Assembly: GCA_963734435.1 (NCBI GenBank)
Contig: CAVTHA010000013.1
Location: 1 to 64,000, forward strand
Origin: Bog-756 sp963734435
GTDB taxonomy: Bacteria > Actinomycetota > Acidimicrobiia > Acidimicrobiales > RAAP-2
Length of the DNA: 64,000 nucleotides
Direction: 5' to 3'
The number at the start of each line of letters is the position of its first letter. Position 1 is the first letter of the stretch. This document shows positions 50,608 through 60,602 of this stretch, in pieces. The translations under genes were made by a program, and so were the position numbers. The notes under the pieces are model-generated. The model was not told where the DNA came from. It ran no database searches and saw only the letters and a list, made by a program, of their open reading frames with translations.

Positions 50608-51180
50608 TCAGTCGTCTGACCTGGTGTTTTGAGAGCTGTGCGGTAACAACTGGTTTCGGGGCAGGCCATATACCAGACCCACTATTTGCGGCCTTAGAAC
50701 GCGGCTAAGGGGCGTCTCAGGGCCATCCTGGCGGCAGCTAAGCGGCGTCTGCTGGGGTCGTCTGGGCGTGTCGGCGTCGGCGGGAGGCCATCGGCGTCGG
50801 CGCTTCCTGATCGCCTCGCTCCTCGACTTGCAAAACAGGCAAGACCGCGACTGTTCGCCAACGTCGGAGGCAACCGACAGCGCTCGGATGCGAACATGGC
50901 GGATCGGGTCTAGTCCTAGATCGCTACCAAGGCGGGCAGCCAGGCGAGCGGCAGCGCTGGCTTGCTGCCATGTGCGACTTGCGACTGCGCCCGGCCCACG
51001 TTCTTTGCTGGTGCGCATGATGTGCTCGTGTAGGAGCGCCTCACGCGCCGCGGCCTGTACGTAACGGCGGACTGGCGCCCGCGTCTTGGTGGCCCGACGG
51101 CCATGTTGGTGGCCCGACGGCCATGGACGAAGGCAGGGGGCAGCGGGCGCCGAATCGCTCGTAGCTCGTCCCGGCCGCAC
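50608..51180 (-). pseudogene. possible remnant of a phage terminase small subunit
   Basis: Part of this frame (about 50850-51070) reads YVQAAAREALLHEHI, then WQQASAAARLAARLG and GLDPIRHVRIRAL, resembling the helix pattern of P27-type phage terminase small subunits. The flanking residues are Arg/Pro-rich and unlike any protein. The assignment is weak. A neighbouring frame at 50274-50588 (MPSCLHSCLPGDGWVTEA) has an uncertain ribosome-binding site and no known family. Confidence 0.25.
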
Positions 51181-51308
51181 CCCTCGTCAAAGGAGAGCGG
51201 GCGGTCCAGCGCGGCCCTCAGCGGGCGACTCCGGCCGCCTGAGCCGGGCTCTGGATCAGCCGACGGGCGCCGGCCGGCACTCCTCGACGGGCGGCCTCCA
51301 CCACTGGT

Positions 51309-52004
51309 TCAGCTGGTCTGGGCCGACACCGAGCTCACGGCGCCGTCGACGGCACCGATCGCCGAAGACAGCTGCGAACGGAACTGATTGGCGGAGCCGA
51401 ACCCGATCGACAGCTGCGCCTCTTCGATGACCGCGGTCAGCTTGCCGAGGTTCTCGTTGAGGCTCTGTGTGTCGGGCTGCGTCCCCGCGGGCCATCGCAG
51501 ATTGACCAGCTGGGCCTGGAACGTCGTCGCCGCGGTCATCAGCGGCGCGACCGTCGGGGCGATCTCCTGCGCGGAGGCGTTCGACGGAAGTTGCCGGACC
51601 GCGTGCTGAGCCGAGTTGGCGGCGGACTTGAACGACGTCACGTCGGCGTTGAATTGGTCCGAGAGGCTGGGCAGCGTGTCCTTCGTCCCCCCGCTAGGGG
51701 GATTGCTCCCGGAGGTGCCGGAGCCGCCGGAGCCCGAGCCGCTACTGCCGGACGAACCCGAGCCGCCGGATCCGGAGGAGCCGCCCGAGGTCGGGGACGG
51801 GCTCGATCCGCTCGAGGTTCCGCTGCTGGGGCCGGTGCCCGAGGAGGAACCGGGCGCCTGCCGGTCAGCCCCGCCGCTCGCGCCCTTCGATGCACTCGTC
51901 GTCGCCGGGGAGGACGACGACATACCCGACGAGCAGGCGCTGGCGGTGAGCGCCAGCAGCGCAACGGCTCCTGCCAGCCACAACCGGTGGGGGACCTCCG
52001 TCAT
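51309..52004 (-). CDS. lipoprotein with Ser/Gly-rich linker (copy A)
   Basis: 231 residues. The signal peptide ends at a lipobox LTASAC (Cys24). A Ser/Gly/Pro-rich linker spans about 25-105. The C-terminal about 120 residues are predicted helical: LPSLSDQFNADVTSFKSAANSAQHAV and TVAPLMTAATTFQAQLVNL, then NENLGKLTAVIEEAQLSIGF. No family is known. A terminator (52073-52110) separates it from the secreted protein gene further along on the same strand. A broken copy lies at 54985-55590. Confidence 0.7.
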   Translation of the reverse strand: MTEVPHRLWLAGAVALLALTASACSSGMSSSSPATTSASKGASGGADRQAPGSSSGTGPSSGTSSGSSPSPTSGGSSGSGGSGSSGSSGSGSGGSGTSGSNPPSGGTKDTLPSLSDQFNADVTSFKSAANSAQHAVRQLPSNASAQEIAPTVAPLMTAATTFQAQLVNLRWPAGTQPDTQSLNENLGKLTAVIEEAQLSIGFGSANQFRSQLSSAIGAVDGAVSSVSAQTS

Positions 52005-52072
52005 CGAGATGGGAAGGCCGCGGGTACGGGTTCGTCAACCGCTCCGGAGTTCATGGGCCCGAGAAAGACCGA

Positions 52073-52110
52073 AGCGGGGGTGCTTCGTCCCTCGACGAAG
52101 CACCCCCGCT
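52073..52110. terminator. Rho-independent-type hairpin (copy A)
   Basis: A 17-bp perfect inverted repeat (AGCGGGGGTGCTTCGTC and complement), loop CCTC, extended by GACCGA/TTGGTC flanks. It lies just after the stop of the minus-strand secreted protein at 52131 and before the lipoprotein start. Confidence 0.8.
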
Positions 52111-52130
52111 CCCTTTGGTCTGTCGATTGC

Positions 52131-54036
52131 CTAACCGACGGGCGGGACGACGAGCCCGTTGATGAAGTTGACGTCGGACGTGCCCTCCAGGCTGAGGAGC
52201 ACCTCATTGGGCGAGTTGGACCCGCCGGTGCCCACCAGGTGGTTGGGCGGCGCCGCTGCGCTGATCACCGTGTCCGGACCCTGCACCGTCACGTTCTCGA
52301 GGTTCACAAGGGGAACGTTCACTGTTCCCTCGAAGATCGAGATGTGCACCGGGCTGAGCGTCGGCGTCAGCGTCGGCACGGTGATCGAGCTCGTGCATTG
52401 GCCAGGCTGGAGGCTGACCGTCACCGGCGCCGGCCCACCAGTCCACGAATAGGTGAGGTTGAACGAGACGCCGTCGAGTAGGTGCTCCTCAGGCGAAATC
52501 TGCTGCTTGCAGACCTGGAGCTTCCCGGTGTTGATCTCGTTGTCGAAGGTCACCTGGTTCTCGTCGTTGAACGGCACCGTCACCGTCGCGCTCGTCCCGG
52601 TCCCGGACTCACCTTGGGTGTCCGACCACGTCGTCGAGACGTGGGCGACCGGGGTCTCGCTGATGCTCACCGTCCCCACCGGCAAGGTGTAGGACAGCGA
52701 GCAGAACGAATTGACGGCGGCCGAGACCGGGCCCACGCCGCCGCCGACCGTGAAGTTGAACACGGTCCCGGTGGCGATAGACCTCGAGGCCTTGCAGACC
52801 TTGATCCGGCCGAGTCCCTCGTTGGTGAAGGTGGCCTGGGTCACCGTTCCGGCCCCGAGGTTGCCCGCCCCGCTCGTACCGCTGTTCCCGACGAAGAACA
52901 CGGCCGTGCCCGGCGTGCTCCCATTGTCGAGGTTGGAGGGGCTGATCGTGGTAGCCGTCACGGCTGCGTCACTCGGCACAACCTCGGTCGCCGTCACGAT
53001 GGTGCCCAGCGGCAGGGGCAGCAGTCGCCCATGCGTATCGGTCAGGAACGTGCAGGGCACGTTGGGGAACGACTGCGCGGTGACCGAGATCGTCGAAGGC
53101 ACACCTGGGACCGGCGAACCGTTGAACGTGGCCGACACGTCGAAGGTGAACGTCTGGCCGGCGAGCCCGTTGTCCACCGCGCTGCGCAGGACCTTGCACA
53201 CCTTGGCGTACCCGGTCAGGGTGGCGTTGGTGAAGAAGACCGTGGTCGTCTGCGTCGGGTCGATGGTCACCACCGCGCTCAGGGTCTGGAGTACTCGAGC
53301 TCACCAGCGCGTTCGACGGGATCGCGGCCACACTGGTCAGCTGGTAGGGGAACTTCTGCGCTTCGGTGATGGTCACGTTCCCGCCCGGAACGTTGTTGAC
53401 GTCGTTGCAGCTTCCCGGTCCGGCGACCACGCTCTGCGAGGCCGAGTAGTTGTTGGGACCGGTGATCGTGAAGTTGAAGACCTGTCCGGTCACGAAGTTG
53501 TCGGCGGGTGACTTGCAGAGTTCTAGGGTTCCCTGGCCGGGCGGCAGCGGCGTGTCGTCGTCGACGATCACCGTAGTCAGCCCGGATGAGGCGACCCGCG
53601 CCACCACCAAATCGATGCTCGGGACCGAGGCGGCGAGCGTGCCGTTGGACACAGTGATCGTCACGTTCACACCCGTACCCGCGCCCGCGCCCAGCGTTCC
53701 CTGCTCGACACCGACGAGGGTGCCGGCGGCGAACGAGTGCGGCCCTCCGCAAGTGCCCGGGCTAGGCTCGGCGGTCAACGGATAGCTCAGGAAGCCACCA
53801 CCGGCCCACAGGCCCTCTTGAATGGGGCGCACAATACCGTTCTGACCGGTGTCGCTCGAGACGTTGCAGACCTCGAGCTGCGGTTCGGATGTTGTGCTTA
53901 CGGCGCTCGAGCTGAGGCGATGCGCTGCGGCACCGCTCCCCAGCGATGTCAGAGCCAGCACGCCAAACGTCGTCGCGACGGCAATGAGGGTAGCCAACAA
54001 CAGTGTGATGACCGATCGCGGTCTTTGAACTCTCAT
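52131..54036 (-). pseudogene. secreted multi-domain Ig-like surface protein (copy A), one frameshift
   Basis: It starts at ATG 54036 with a signal peptide (about 8-36). The mature chain has five beta-sandwich-like modules, each opening with a VC(N/K) strand: LEVCNVSSDTGQNG, LELCKSPADNFVTG, AKVCKVLRSAVDNG, IKVCKASRSIATG and LQVCKQQISPEEH. Such modules resemble the prealbumin-like/DUF5979 repeats of actinobacterial surface proteins. One extra T near 53295, absent from copy B, shifts the frame; the remaining C-terminal part from 53273 is intact to the stop at 52131. Corrected length about 634 residues. No LPXTG or C-terminal membrane anchor. Confidence 0.8.
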
Positions 54037-54165
54037 GGAGCATTCCTTCCGCCTGATCCGAGCCCCTCTTGCGATTCACCCCCCCGCACGGGTTCGATCC
54101 CGCCCGCCCCAGTGTTCACCGCCTGCCGTCGGTCTAACACGCCGGACGCGACCTGACAACTGGAA

Positions 54166-54830
54166 ATGCAGCAAGATCCGCCGAAACGACCGAAAATGCA
54201 GCGAGACCTCGCGGGGAACAAACGGAATACCACAGAGGGAAGCAGTTCGGCTGCGCTCGGTGAACGTCGCGGGCACTTTGTGACCCGTGCCCGACGCGAA
54301 CTCTCTGCGGCCTTGGGGGCCGGCGCCTCATCGACCTTCGCCTGCGGCCTCCCGGTCGAACCGCGGCCGGGACGCTGCCCCTTCGGCCTGGGCGCTGGGC
54401 TGGTCGAGCTGCGGGCCGGGCGGCAGCGAGCTGGCGCACTCTGGTCGGGCTCGGCCGTGGCCGGCGTGCTGCTTCATCCTCGGCCGGGCACCTTCGCCGG
54501 TGGTGGCCGGCATCCCTCGGCCGTGCTGCGCGAGCGCCGGGGGCCGGCGCCTGGTCGGGCTCGGCGGGCGCAACTGTTGGTGCTCGCCCGGCCGCTCGTT
54601 GAGTGGTGGTGGCGGCGCTCGGCCATCGACCCCCTGCGCTGGACGTTCTGGTGGTTGGCCGACGTTGTCCCCTACGGGGCCGGGGTGTGGCGGGGCCCGG
54701 CACGCTGCTCCGTTCCGCTCGTGCCGGTGTTCGGGGTCCGACAGCGGAGTGCGCCGGACCGGGCCGCCGCGAGGATGTCCCGGCACCCTAAGCGACGGTC
54801 TCGTGTGGTGCCACATCCTCATTTTTGACG
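54166..54830 (+). pseudogene. possible mycofactocin glycosyltransferase (MftF) C-terminal remnant (copy A)
   Basis: The plus-strand frame reads ARRAQLLVLARPLVEWW, then RRSAIDPLRWTFWWLADVVPYGAGVWRG, of which the DPLRW...LADD-YGAGVW pattern recalls the membrane C-terminus of MftF-type glycosyltransferases. There is no start or catalytic GT2 domain before it. A shorter, further decayed copy ends near 58200. The assignment rests on pattern memory only. Confidence 0.4.
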
Positions 54831-54984
54831 ATGACTCGACCGTCGGCTTCCGTTTACCGTGCCACCCACCAATCATCCGTGCGAGGGCCGTGTGCGTCAG
54901 CGAGGACAGCGATCCGACGGCCCAGACGCGATCCGACGGACCAGCGGTGTGCCGTTCCCGGCGGGCGTCTGGCGCCCGCGTCTT

Positions 54985-55590
54985 GGTGGCCTCGACGGCC
55001 ATGGACGAAGGCGGGGGAAGCGCGCGCCCAGTCGCTCGTAGCTGAACCCGATCGACAGCTGCGCCTCTTCGATGACCGCGGTCAGCTTGCCGAGGTTCTC
55101 GCTGAGGCTCTGTGTGTCGGGCTGCGTCCTGGCGGGGGCCATTGCAGATTGACCAGCTGAGGCCTGGAACGTCGTCGCCGCTGTCATCAACGGCGCGACC
55201 CTCGGGGCGATCTCGTTCGCGGAGGCGCTCGACGGAAGTTGCCCGACTGCGTGCTGAGCCGAGTTGACCGCGTGCTGAGCCGAGTTGACCCCGTGCTGAG
55301 CCGAGTTGGCGGCGGACTTGAACGACGTCACGTCGGCATTGAACTGGTCCGAGAGGCTGGGCAGCGTGTCCTTCGTCCCCCCGCCATTCGGATTGCTACC
55401 GGAGGAGCCCGAGCGCCTGACCCGGAGGAGCCCGAGCCGCTACTGCCGGACGAGCCCGAACCGCCGGACCCGGAGGAGCCGCCCGAGGTCGGGACGGGCT
55501 CGATCCCCTCGAGGTTCCGCTGCTGGGGCCGGTACCCGAGGAGGAACCGGACGAATGCGGGAGACCACGGGTACGGGTTCGTCAACCGTT
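54985..55590 (-). pseudogene. lipoprotein, broken copy B
   Basis: Homologous to 51309-52004. The signal peptide and lipobox are deleted (about 160 bases missing near 55555), the Ser/Gly linker frame is broken near 55415, and about 230 bases covering the C-terminus are missing (join near 55044). The NSAQHAV heptad occurs three times in tandem (21-bp DNA repeat, about 55250-55312) against once in copy A. Clearly inactive. Confidence 0.75.
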
Positions 55591-55619
55591 CCGGAGTTCA
55601 TGGGCCCGAGAAAGACCGA

Positions 55620-55657
55620 AGCGGGGGTGCTTCGTCCCTCGACGAAGCACCCCCGCT
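55620..55657. terminator. Rho-independent-type hairpin (copy B)
   Basis: The same 17-bp stem and CCTC loop as at 52073-52110, preserved in the duplicated segment. Confidence 0.8.
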
Positions 55658-55676
55658 CCTTTGGTCTGCCGATTGC

Positions 55677-57591
55677 CTAACCGACGGGCGGGACGACGAG
55701 CCCGTTGATGAAGTTGACGTCGGACGTGCCCTCCAGGCTGAGGAGCACCTCATTGGGCGAGTTGGACCCGCCGGTGCCCACCAGGTGGTTGGGCGGCGCC
55801 GCTGCGCTGATCACCGTGTCCGGACCCTGCACCGTCACGTTCTCGAGGTTCACAAGGGGAACGTTCACCGTTCCCTCGAAGATCGAGATGTGCACCGGGC
55901 TGAGCGTCGGCGTCAGCGTCGGCACGACGATCGAGCTCGTGCATTGGCCGGGCTGGAGGCTGACCGTCACCGGCGCCGGCCCACCAGTCCACGAATAGGT
56001 GAGGTTGAACGAGACGCCGTCGAGCAGGTGCTCCTCGGGCGAGATCTGCTGCTTGCAGACCTCGAGCTTCCCGGTGTTGATCTCGTTGTCGAAGGTCACC
56101 TGGTTCTCGTCGTTGAACGGCACCGTCACCGTCGCGCGTCGTCCCCTTTCCGGACTCACCTTGGGTGTCCGACCACGTCGTCGAGACGTGGGCGACCGGG
56201 GTCTCGCTGATGTTCACCGTCCCCACCGGCAAGGTGTAGGACAGCGAGCAGAACGAATTGACACCGGCCGAGACCGGGCCCACGCCGCCGCCGACCGTGA
56301 AGTTGAACACGGTCCCGGTGGCTATGGAGCTCGAGGCCTTGCAGACCTTGATCCGGCCGAGTCCCTCGTTGGTGAAGGTGGCCTGGGTCACCGTTCCGGC
56401 CCCGAGGTTGCCCGCCCCGCTCGTACCGCTGTTCCCGACGAAGAACACGGCCGTGCCCGGCGTGCTCCCATTGTCGAGGTTGGAGGGACTGATCGTGGTA
56501 GCCGTCACGGCTGCGTCACTCGGCACAACCTCGGTCGCCGTCACGATGGTGCCCAGCGGCAGGGGCAGCAGGTGACCATTCCTATTGTTGGTCAGGAACG
56601 TGCAGGGCACGTTGCCGAACGACTGCGCGGTGACCGAGATCGTCGAAGGCACACGTGGGACCGGCGAACCGTTGAACGTGGCCGACACGTCGAAGGTGAA
56701 CGTCTGGCCGGCGAGCCCGTTGTCCGCCGCGCTGCGCAGGACCTTGCACACCTTGGCGTACCCGGTCAGGGTGGCGTTGGTGAAGAAGACCGTGGTCGTC
56801 TGCGTCGGGTCGACGGTCACCACCGCGCTCAGGGTCTGGAGACTCGAGCTCACCAGCGCGTTCGACGGGATGGTAGCCACACTGGTCAGCCGGTAGGGGA
56901 ACTTCTGCGCTTCGGTGATGGTCACGTTCCCGCTCGGAACGTTGCTGATGTCGTTGCAGCTTCCCGGTCCGGCGACGACGCTCTGCGAGGCCGAGTAGCC
57001 GGGAGCGGTGATCGTGAAGTTGAAGACCTGTCCGGTCACGAAGCTGTCGGCGGGCGACTTGCAGAGCTCCAGGGTTCCCTTGGCGGGAGGTGGCGGCGTG
57101 TCGTCGTCGACGATCACGGTCGTCAGCCCGGATGAGCCGACCCGCACCACCGCCAGGTCGATACTCGGGACCGAAGCGGCGATCGTGCCGTTGGACGCAG
57201 TGATCGTCACGCGCACACTCGTACCCGCGCCCGCTCCCAGCGTTCCCTGCTCGACACCGACGAGGGCGCCGGCGGCGAACGTGTGCGGCCCTCCGCAAGT
57301 GCCCGGGCTAGGCGCCGCGGTCAGCGGATAGGTTGTGAAGTAACCACCGTTCCACAGGCCCTCCTGAATGGGCCGGGTCGTACCGTTCTGACCGGTGTCG
57401 CTCGCGACGTTGCAGACCTCGAGCTGCGGATCGGATGCTTTGCTTCTGGCACTCGAGCTGTGGTGATGCCCTACAGCACCACTCGCTACAGATGTCAGAG
57501 CCAGCACGCCCAACATCGTCGCGATGGCAATGAGCGCAGCCAACAACAGTGAGACAACCGACCGCGATGTATGCGGCCTATCAGCTCGCAT
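55677..57591 (-). pseudogene. secreted multi-domain Ig-like surface protein (copy B), one frameshift
   Basis: Paralogue of 52131-54036, very similar at the DNA level, starting at ATG 57591 with a signal peptide. The five VC(N/K)-type modules are present (LEVCNVASDTGQNG to LEVCKQQISPEEH). An extra base near 56136, where copy A is intact, shifts the frame; the other frame runs to the stop at 55677. The frameshift is at a different site from copy A, so each copy documents the intact state of the other. Corrected length about 637 residues. Confidence 0.8.
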
Positions 57592-57835
57592 GGAACATTC
57601 CTCCCCCTCGGTCCGACACCCGCTCGCGATTCACCCCCTCGCGCCGACTGGATTCGCTACCCCGCCGTTCGTCACGTGGGGTCTGTGTAACACGCAGGAG
57701 GCGACCTGACAACTGGAAATGCAGCAAGATCCGCCGAAAACGAGCGGAATAGGCATCGAGACCCCGAGCGGGGAACGAACGGATTACCACAGAGGGGAGC
57801 GGTTCGGCTGCGTTCGGTGAACATCGCGGGACTTT

Positions 57836-58215
57836 GTGACGCGTGCCCGACGCGAGCACTCTGCGGCCTTGGAGGCCGACGCCTCATCGCTTCTTCGCCT
57901 GCGACCTCTGGCCTCTCCGCGTCGAACCGCGGGCCTGGCCGGCGGCGATGGTTGGCGCCACTCCTCGCCGGGCACCCGGCTGTGGTCTGGCGTGCTGCTT
58001 TCCTCCTCGGCACCGGCCCACCTTCCCCCGCGTGCGCGGCCGCGCATCCCCTTCGGCCGGGTGCTGCACTGGTGCGCGTCGGGCGCCGGCTGGAACCTGG
58101 TGGGTTCGGTCGGCGGCGCAGCTGTGGCTGCTCGCCCCGCCGTTCGTTGAGTGGTGGCGGCGGCGCTCGGCCAGCAACCCCCTACGTTGGACGGTCTGCT
58201 GACTGGCTGACGTAA
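57836..58215 (+). pseudogene. possible MftF C-terminal remnant (copy B)
   Basis: A decayed parallel of 54290-54670: LLAPPFVEWWRRRSASNPLRWT, then a stop. Frame changes occur within it. It marks the right end of the duplicated segment. Confidence 0.35.
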
Positions 58216-58560
58216 CTGGGCGGTGCGGGCCGCCAATCTGCACCCGTGCAATATGGGAGCAATCCCCACGGCGCCCACATGAGTACAGCCGGTCCCCATC
58301 GGTGCCCTGGACGTCAAAAATCCCGTCAACGCGCCGGAGCACCCCGCGGACAGTTCGAATCGTCGGACCGCAACATCAAAAGCCGCAAGGACGGGATGGT
58401 GGCATCGGGGCCTTGCATGTGTGACAGGTTCCGTTCGGTTCCAGAGGGTCACAGAAGGAATGTGGCGAGCAGCTCGGCGGCTTCGGTGTAGCTCTGGATG
58501 ATCCGGGGCGACCGGTGGCGGATGCCAGCGACGATTGATATTTTCAACCCAATCCAGCAA
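58216..58560. other. intergenic, no supported gene
   Basis: Between the end of the duplication and higA; nothing recognisable. Confidence 0.4.
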
Positions 58561-58866
58561 TCAGCTGGCCAGTGGCTCGATGTCGGCGAGCTTCGACCGG
58601 AGTCGGTCCTTTTCGATCTCGATGTCATAGTGCCCTTGAAGATTCATCCAGAACCCGTCACTCATTCCGAAGTACCGCGAGAGGCGCAGGGCCGTGTCAG
58701 CGCTGATCCGACGAGTTCCGTGAACGATTTCGTTGATGCGGCGGGGTGGAACGTCGATGGCCTGTGCCAGCCGGTACTGGCTGACCCCGAGCGGATCCAA
58801 GAAGTCCTCCTTGAGCATCTCGCCCGGGTGCACCGGGGTCATCATCGGTCTCTCGGTCTTCGGCAT
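58561..58866 (-). CDS. higA: HigA-family antitoxin
   Basis: 101 residues. It begins with the typical HPGEMLKEDFLDPLG, then a helix-turn-helix (VSQYRLAQAIDVPPRRINEIV) and the family end YFGMSDGFWMNLQ. It neutralises HigB and represses the operon. It lies 9 bases after higB on the same strand. Confidence 0.93.
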   Translation of the reverse strand: MPKTERPMMTPVHPGEMLKEDFLDPLGVSQYRLAQAIDVPPRRINEIVHGTRRISADTALRLSRYFGMSDGFWMNLQGHYDIEIEKDRLRSKLADIEPLAS

Positions 58867-58875
58867 CGTCCCTCC

Positions 58876-59163
58876 TCAGTGGTAATCGACGATCTCAACG
58901 TCTCTGGGGTCGGTGGCGGCCCACATGAAGCAGATTCGGTATTGATCATTGACCCGAATGCTGTACTGGCCGGCCCGATCACCCTTCAGCTTCTCGAGCC
59001 TGTTGCTCGGTGGAACGGCAAGGTCACCGATCCTCTCGGCAGCGTTCAGGTAGGCCAGCCTGCGCCAAGCAACCCTTTGCACGTCTGGCCCGAACTTCCC
59101 AACAGCCAGTCGCTGCCAGACCCTCCTGGTGTCGCCATCCTTGAACGAGGCGTCGTTCAGCAT
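58876..59163 (-). CDS. higB: HigB-family RelE-like toxin
   Basis: 95 residues, full length. The RelE/HigB fold is evident from WQRLAVGKFGPDVQRVAWRRLAYLN, then LEKLKGDRAGQYSIRVNDQYRICF and the end VEIVDYH. The Arg and terminal His match the ribosome-dependent mRNA interferases. It is the first gene of the pair, as in all higBA operons, and lies over the truncated integrase end. Confidence 0.93.
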   Translation of the reverse strand: MLNDASFKDGDTRRVWQRLAVGKFGPDVQRVAWRRLAYLNAAERIGDLAVPPSNRLEKLKGDRAGQYSIRVNDQYRICFMWAATDPRDVEIVDYH

Positions 59164-60148
59164 GAGGAATAGTAACGTATTGCGTTAGTATCGTCAACCG
59201 TTATGCCCCAGATGCCGCAACCCTGAGCCGGATGTGGTGGGTGGGTTCGGCCGAGAAAGACCCACTCACCCAGCTGCACTCCGTCGGGAAGTCGCTCCCG
59301 CCATCCGTTGGCCGTCGACTCCCAGAGGGCAACCGTGCTGCGGCCCAGGGTGAGCCGCCGGGTGCGTCCGGTCTTCGTCGGCCCCAGCTCCTCGCCGGAC
59401 ACCCCTCGCTCGATGGTGGGAGCCGACCGTCGAGGTCACCGAACCGGAGCGCCACAAGTTCGCCCCGCCTCGCGCCTGAGTCGGCCGCCAGACGCACGAG
59501 CAGACGAAGGTGCTCGGCGTTGTGCAGCCGCGCCCGGGCCTGGCGACTGTCATCGAGATCGGCGACCGCTTCCGCCACGCCCGTTTCGGAGCTCCGGAGC
59601 AGACGCACCACCTCTTCAGCTCTGAAATGCCGCCGGGTCCCGGGCCGGGTGGGTCCGCGCATGCCCGCGAGGGGGCTCACGTCCACGATCCGTTCGACGT
59701 GCGCCCACCCGACGGGCTAGTGCAGGACCCGGAAACGCCCTGACACCACCGCCACCGAGGTGCCAACCGCCGTCCAACAGGCCATGGCGGCCGGCACGAC
59801 CTCGGGCGTCAGTGTCGTCACCCGCCGCGCCGCCAGCCGGTCCGCCCGCAGGGCCATCACGTCGGAGCGGGCCGAAATCCCGGTGGCCGGACGCCAGTCG
59901 TGGTGGGCGCCGAGCCAACGCTCGAGGAGCTCCCCGACGGTCAAGAACGGGGCGGTGCGGCGGATGGCTCGGCGCTCGGCCCACTCGGCGGCCAACTCCT
60001 GCCGGCGCGCTTCGGCCTGCCCGATGTCACCGCGGAAGACAAAGGAGCGCTGCGCCGTGCGTCCCGAGACCGGATCGAGGCCGACGGCGATACGGATCTC
60101 CCAGACGCCGGGCTGGCGCTCGCGGATCGTGCCCTTCCCCCACGCCAT
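59157..60148 (-). pseudogene. tyrosine recombinase/integrase remnant
   Basis: The start at 60148 opens an AP2-like N-terminal domain (GVWEIRIAVGLDP, then GRTAQRSFVF) and a SAM-like core-binding domain (TVGELLERWLGAHHDW). Frame breaks follow near 59720 and 59400. In the next frames are RLAADSGARRGELVALRFGDLDG with the catalytic Arg, then GPTKTGRTRRLTLG with the Lys strand. The HxxR and Tyr boxes are absent, replaced by higB. It starts 97 bases from the tRNA-Arg 3' end, the normal place for an island integrase. Confidence 0.8.
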
Positions 60149-60244
60149 GCCCGAAAAGTAGGGAGAGATGTAGGGGTGGGTGGCGGATCCCGGCTCCCAC
60201 CAAGCGGTCGTTTGTAACCTCTAGCCTGGGACTACGCACGAAGC

Positions 60245-60317
60245 GCGCTCGGAGGGATTCGAACCCCCAACCTTCTGATCCGTAGTCAGATGCTCTAGTC
60301 CGTTGAGCTACGAGCGC
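60245..60317 (-). tRNA. tRNA-Arg (anticodon ACG)
   Basis: A 73-nt cloverleaf on the minus strand: acceptor GCGCTCG paired with CGAGCGC, D-stem GCTC/GAGC, anticodon stem TCTGA/TCAGA with loop CTACGGA (anticodon ACG), and T-loop TTCGAAT. CCA is not encoded. Its 3' part is repeated at 50191 and 49310. Confidence 0.95.
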
Positions 60318-60602
60318 TGGTGCTCCGGGCCCTGCACCCGGGCAGGAAAAGTCTGACCGATTAGCTGCACTTGGACCAGGCCGAAGCGAATGCCCACTCT
60401 ACCCGACGCACCCATAGACAACCCTGGGCACCAGCGCGGCCAGAGACGGCCGGCCCGAGATGTTCTGACGGGTCGTCAGATACAATCGGTTTGTTCCCGC
60501 CCGCCGAATCAGCCCTTATCCGGCCGGGCCGCGGGCGCTCGACAGTCCCTACCCCAAGGGGACCAACCAAGCCCCACTCGCTCGAAAGGCCTCCGAGAGA
60601 CC

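Larger units (their letters stand above)
50191..60285. mobile_element. putative genomic island at tRNA-Arg(ACG)
   Basis: Bounded by direct repeats of the tRNA 3' end (50191-50231 and 60245-60285), with a decayed integrase gene beside the intact tRNA and its start 97 bases from the tRNA 3' end. Contents: a possible phage fragment, two copies of a lipoprotein/secreted-protein segment, higBA, integrase remnant. The integrase has lost its catalytic C-terminal part, so the island is probably fixed. Confidence 0.7.
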
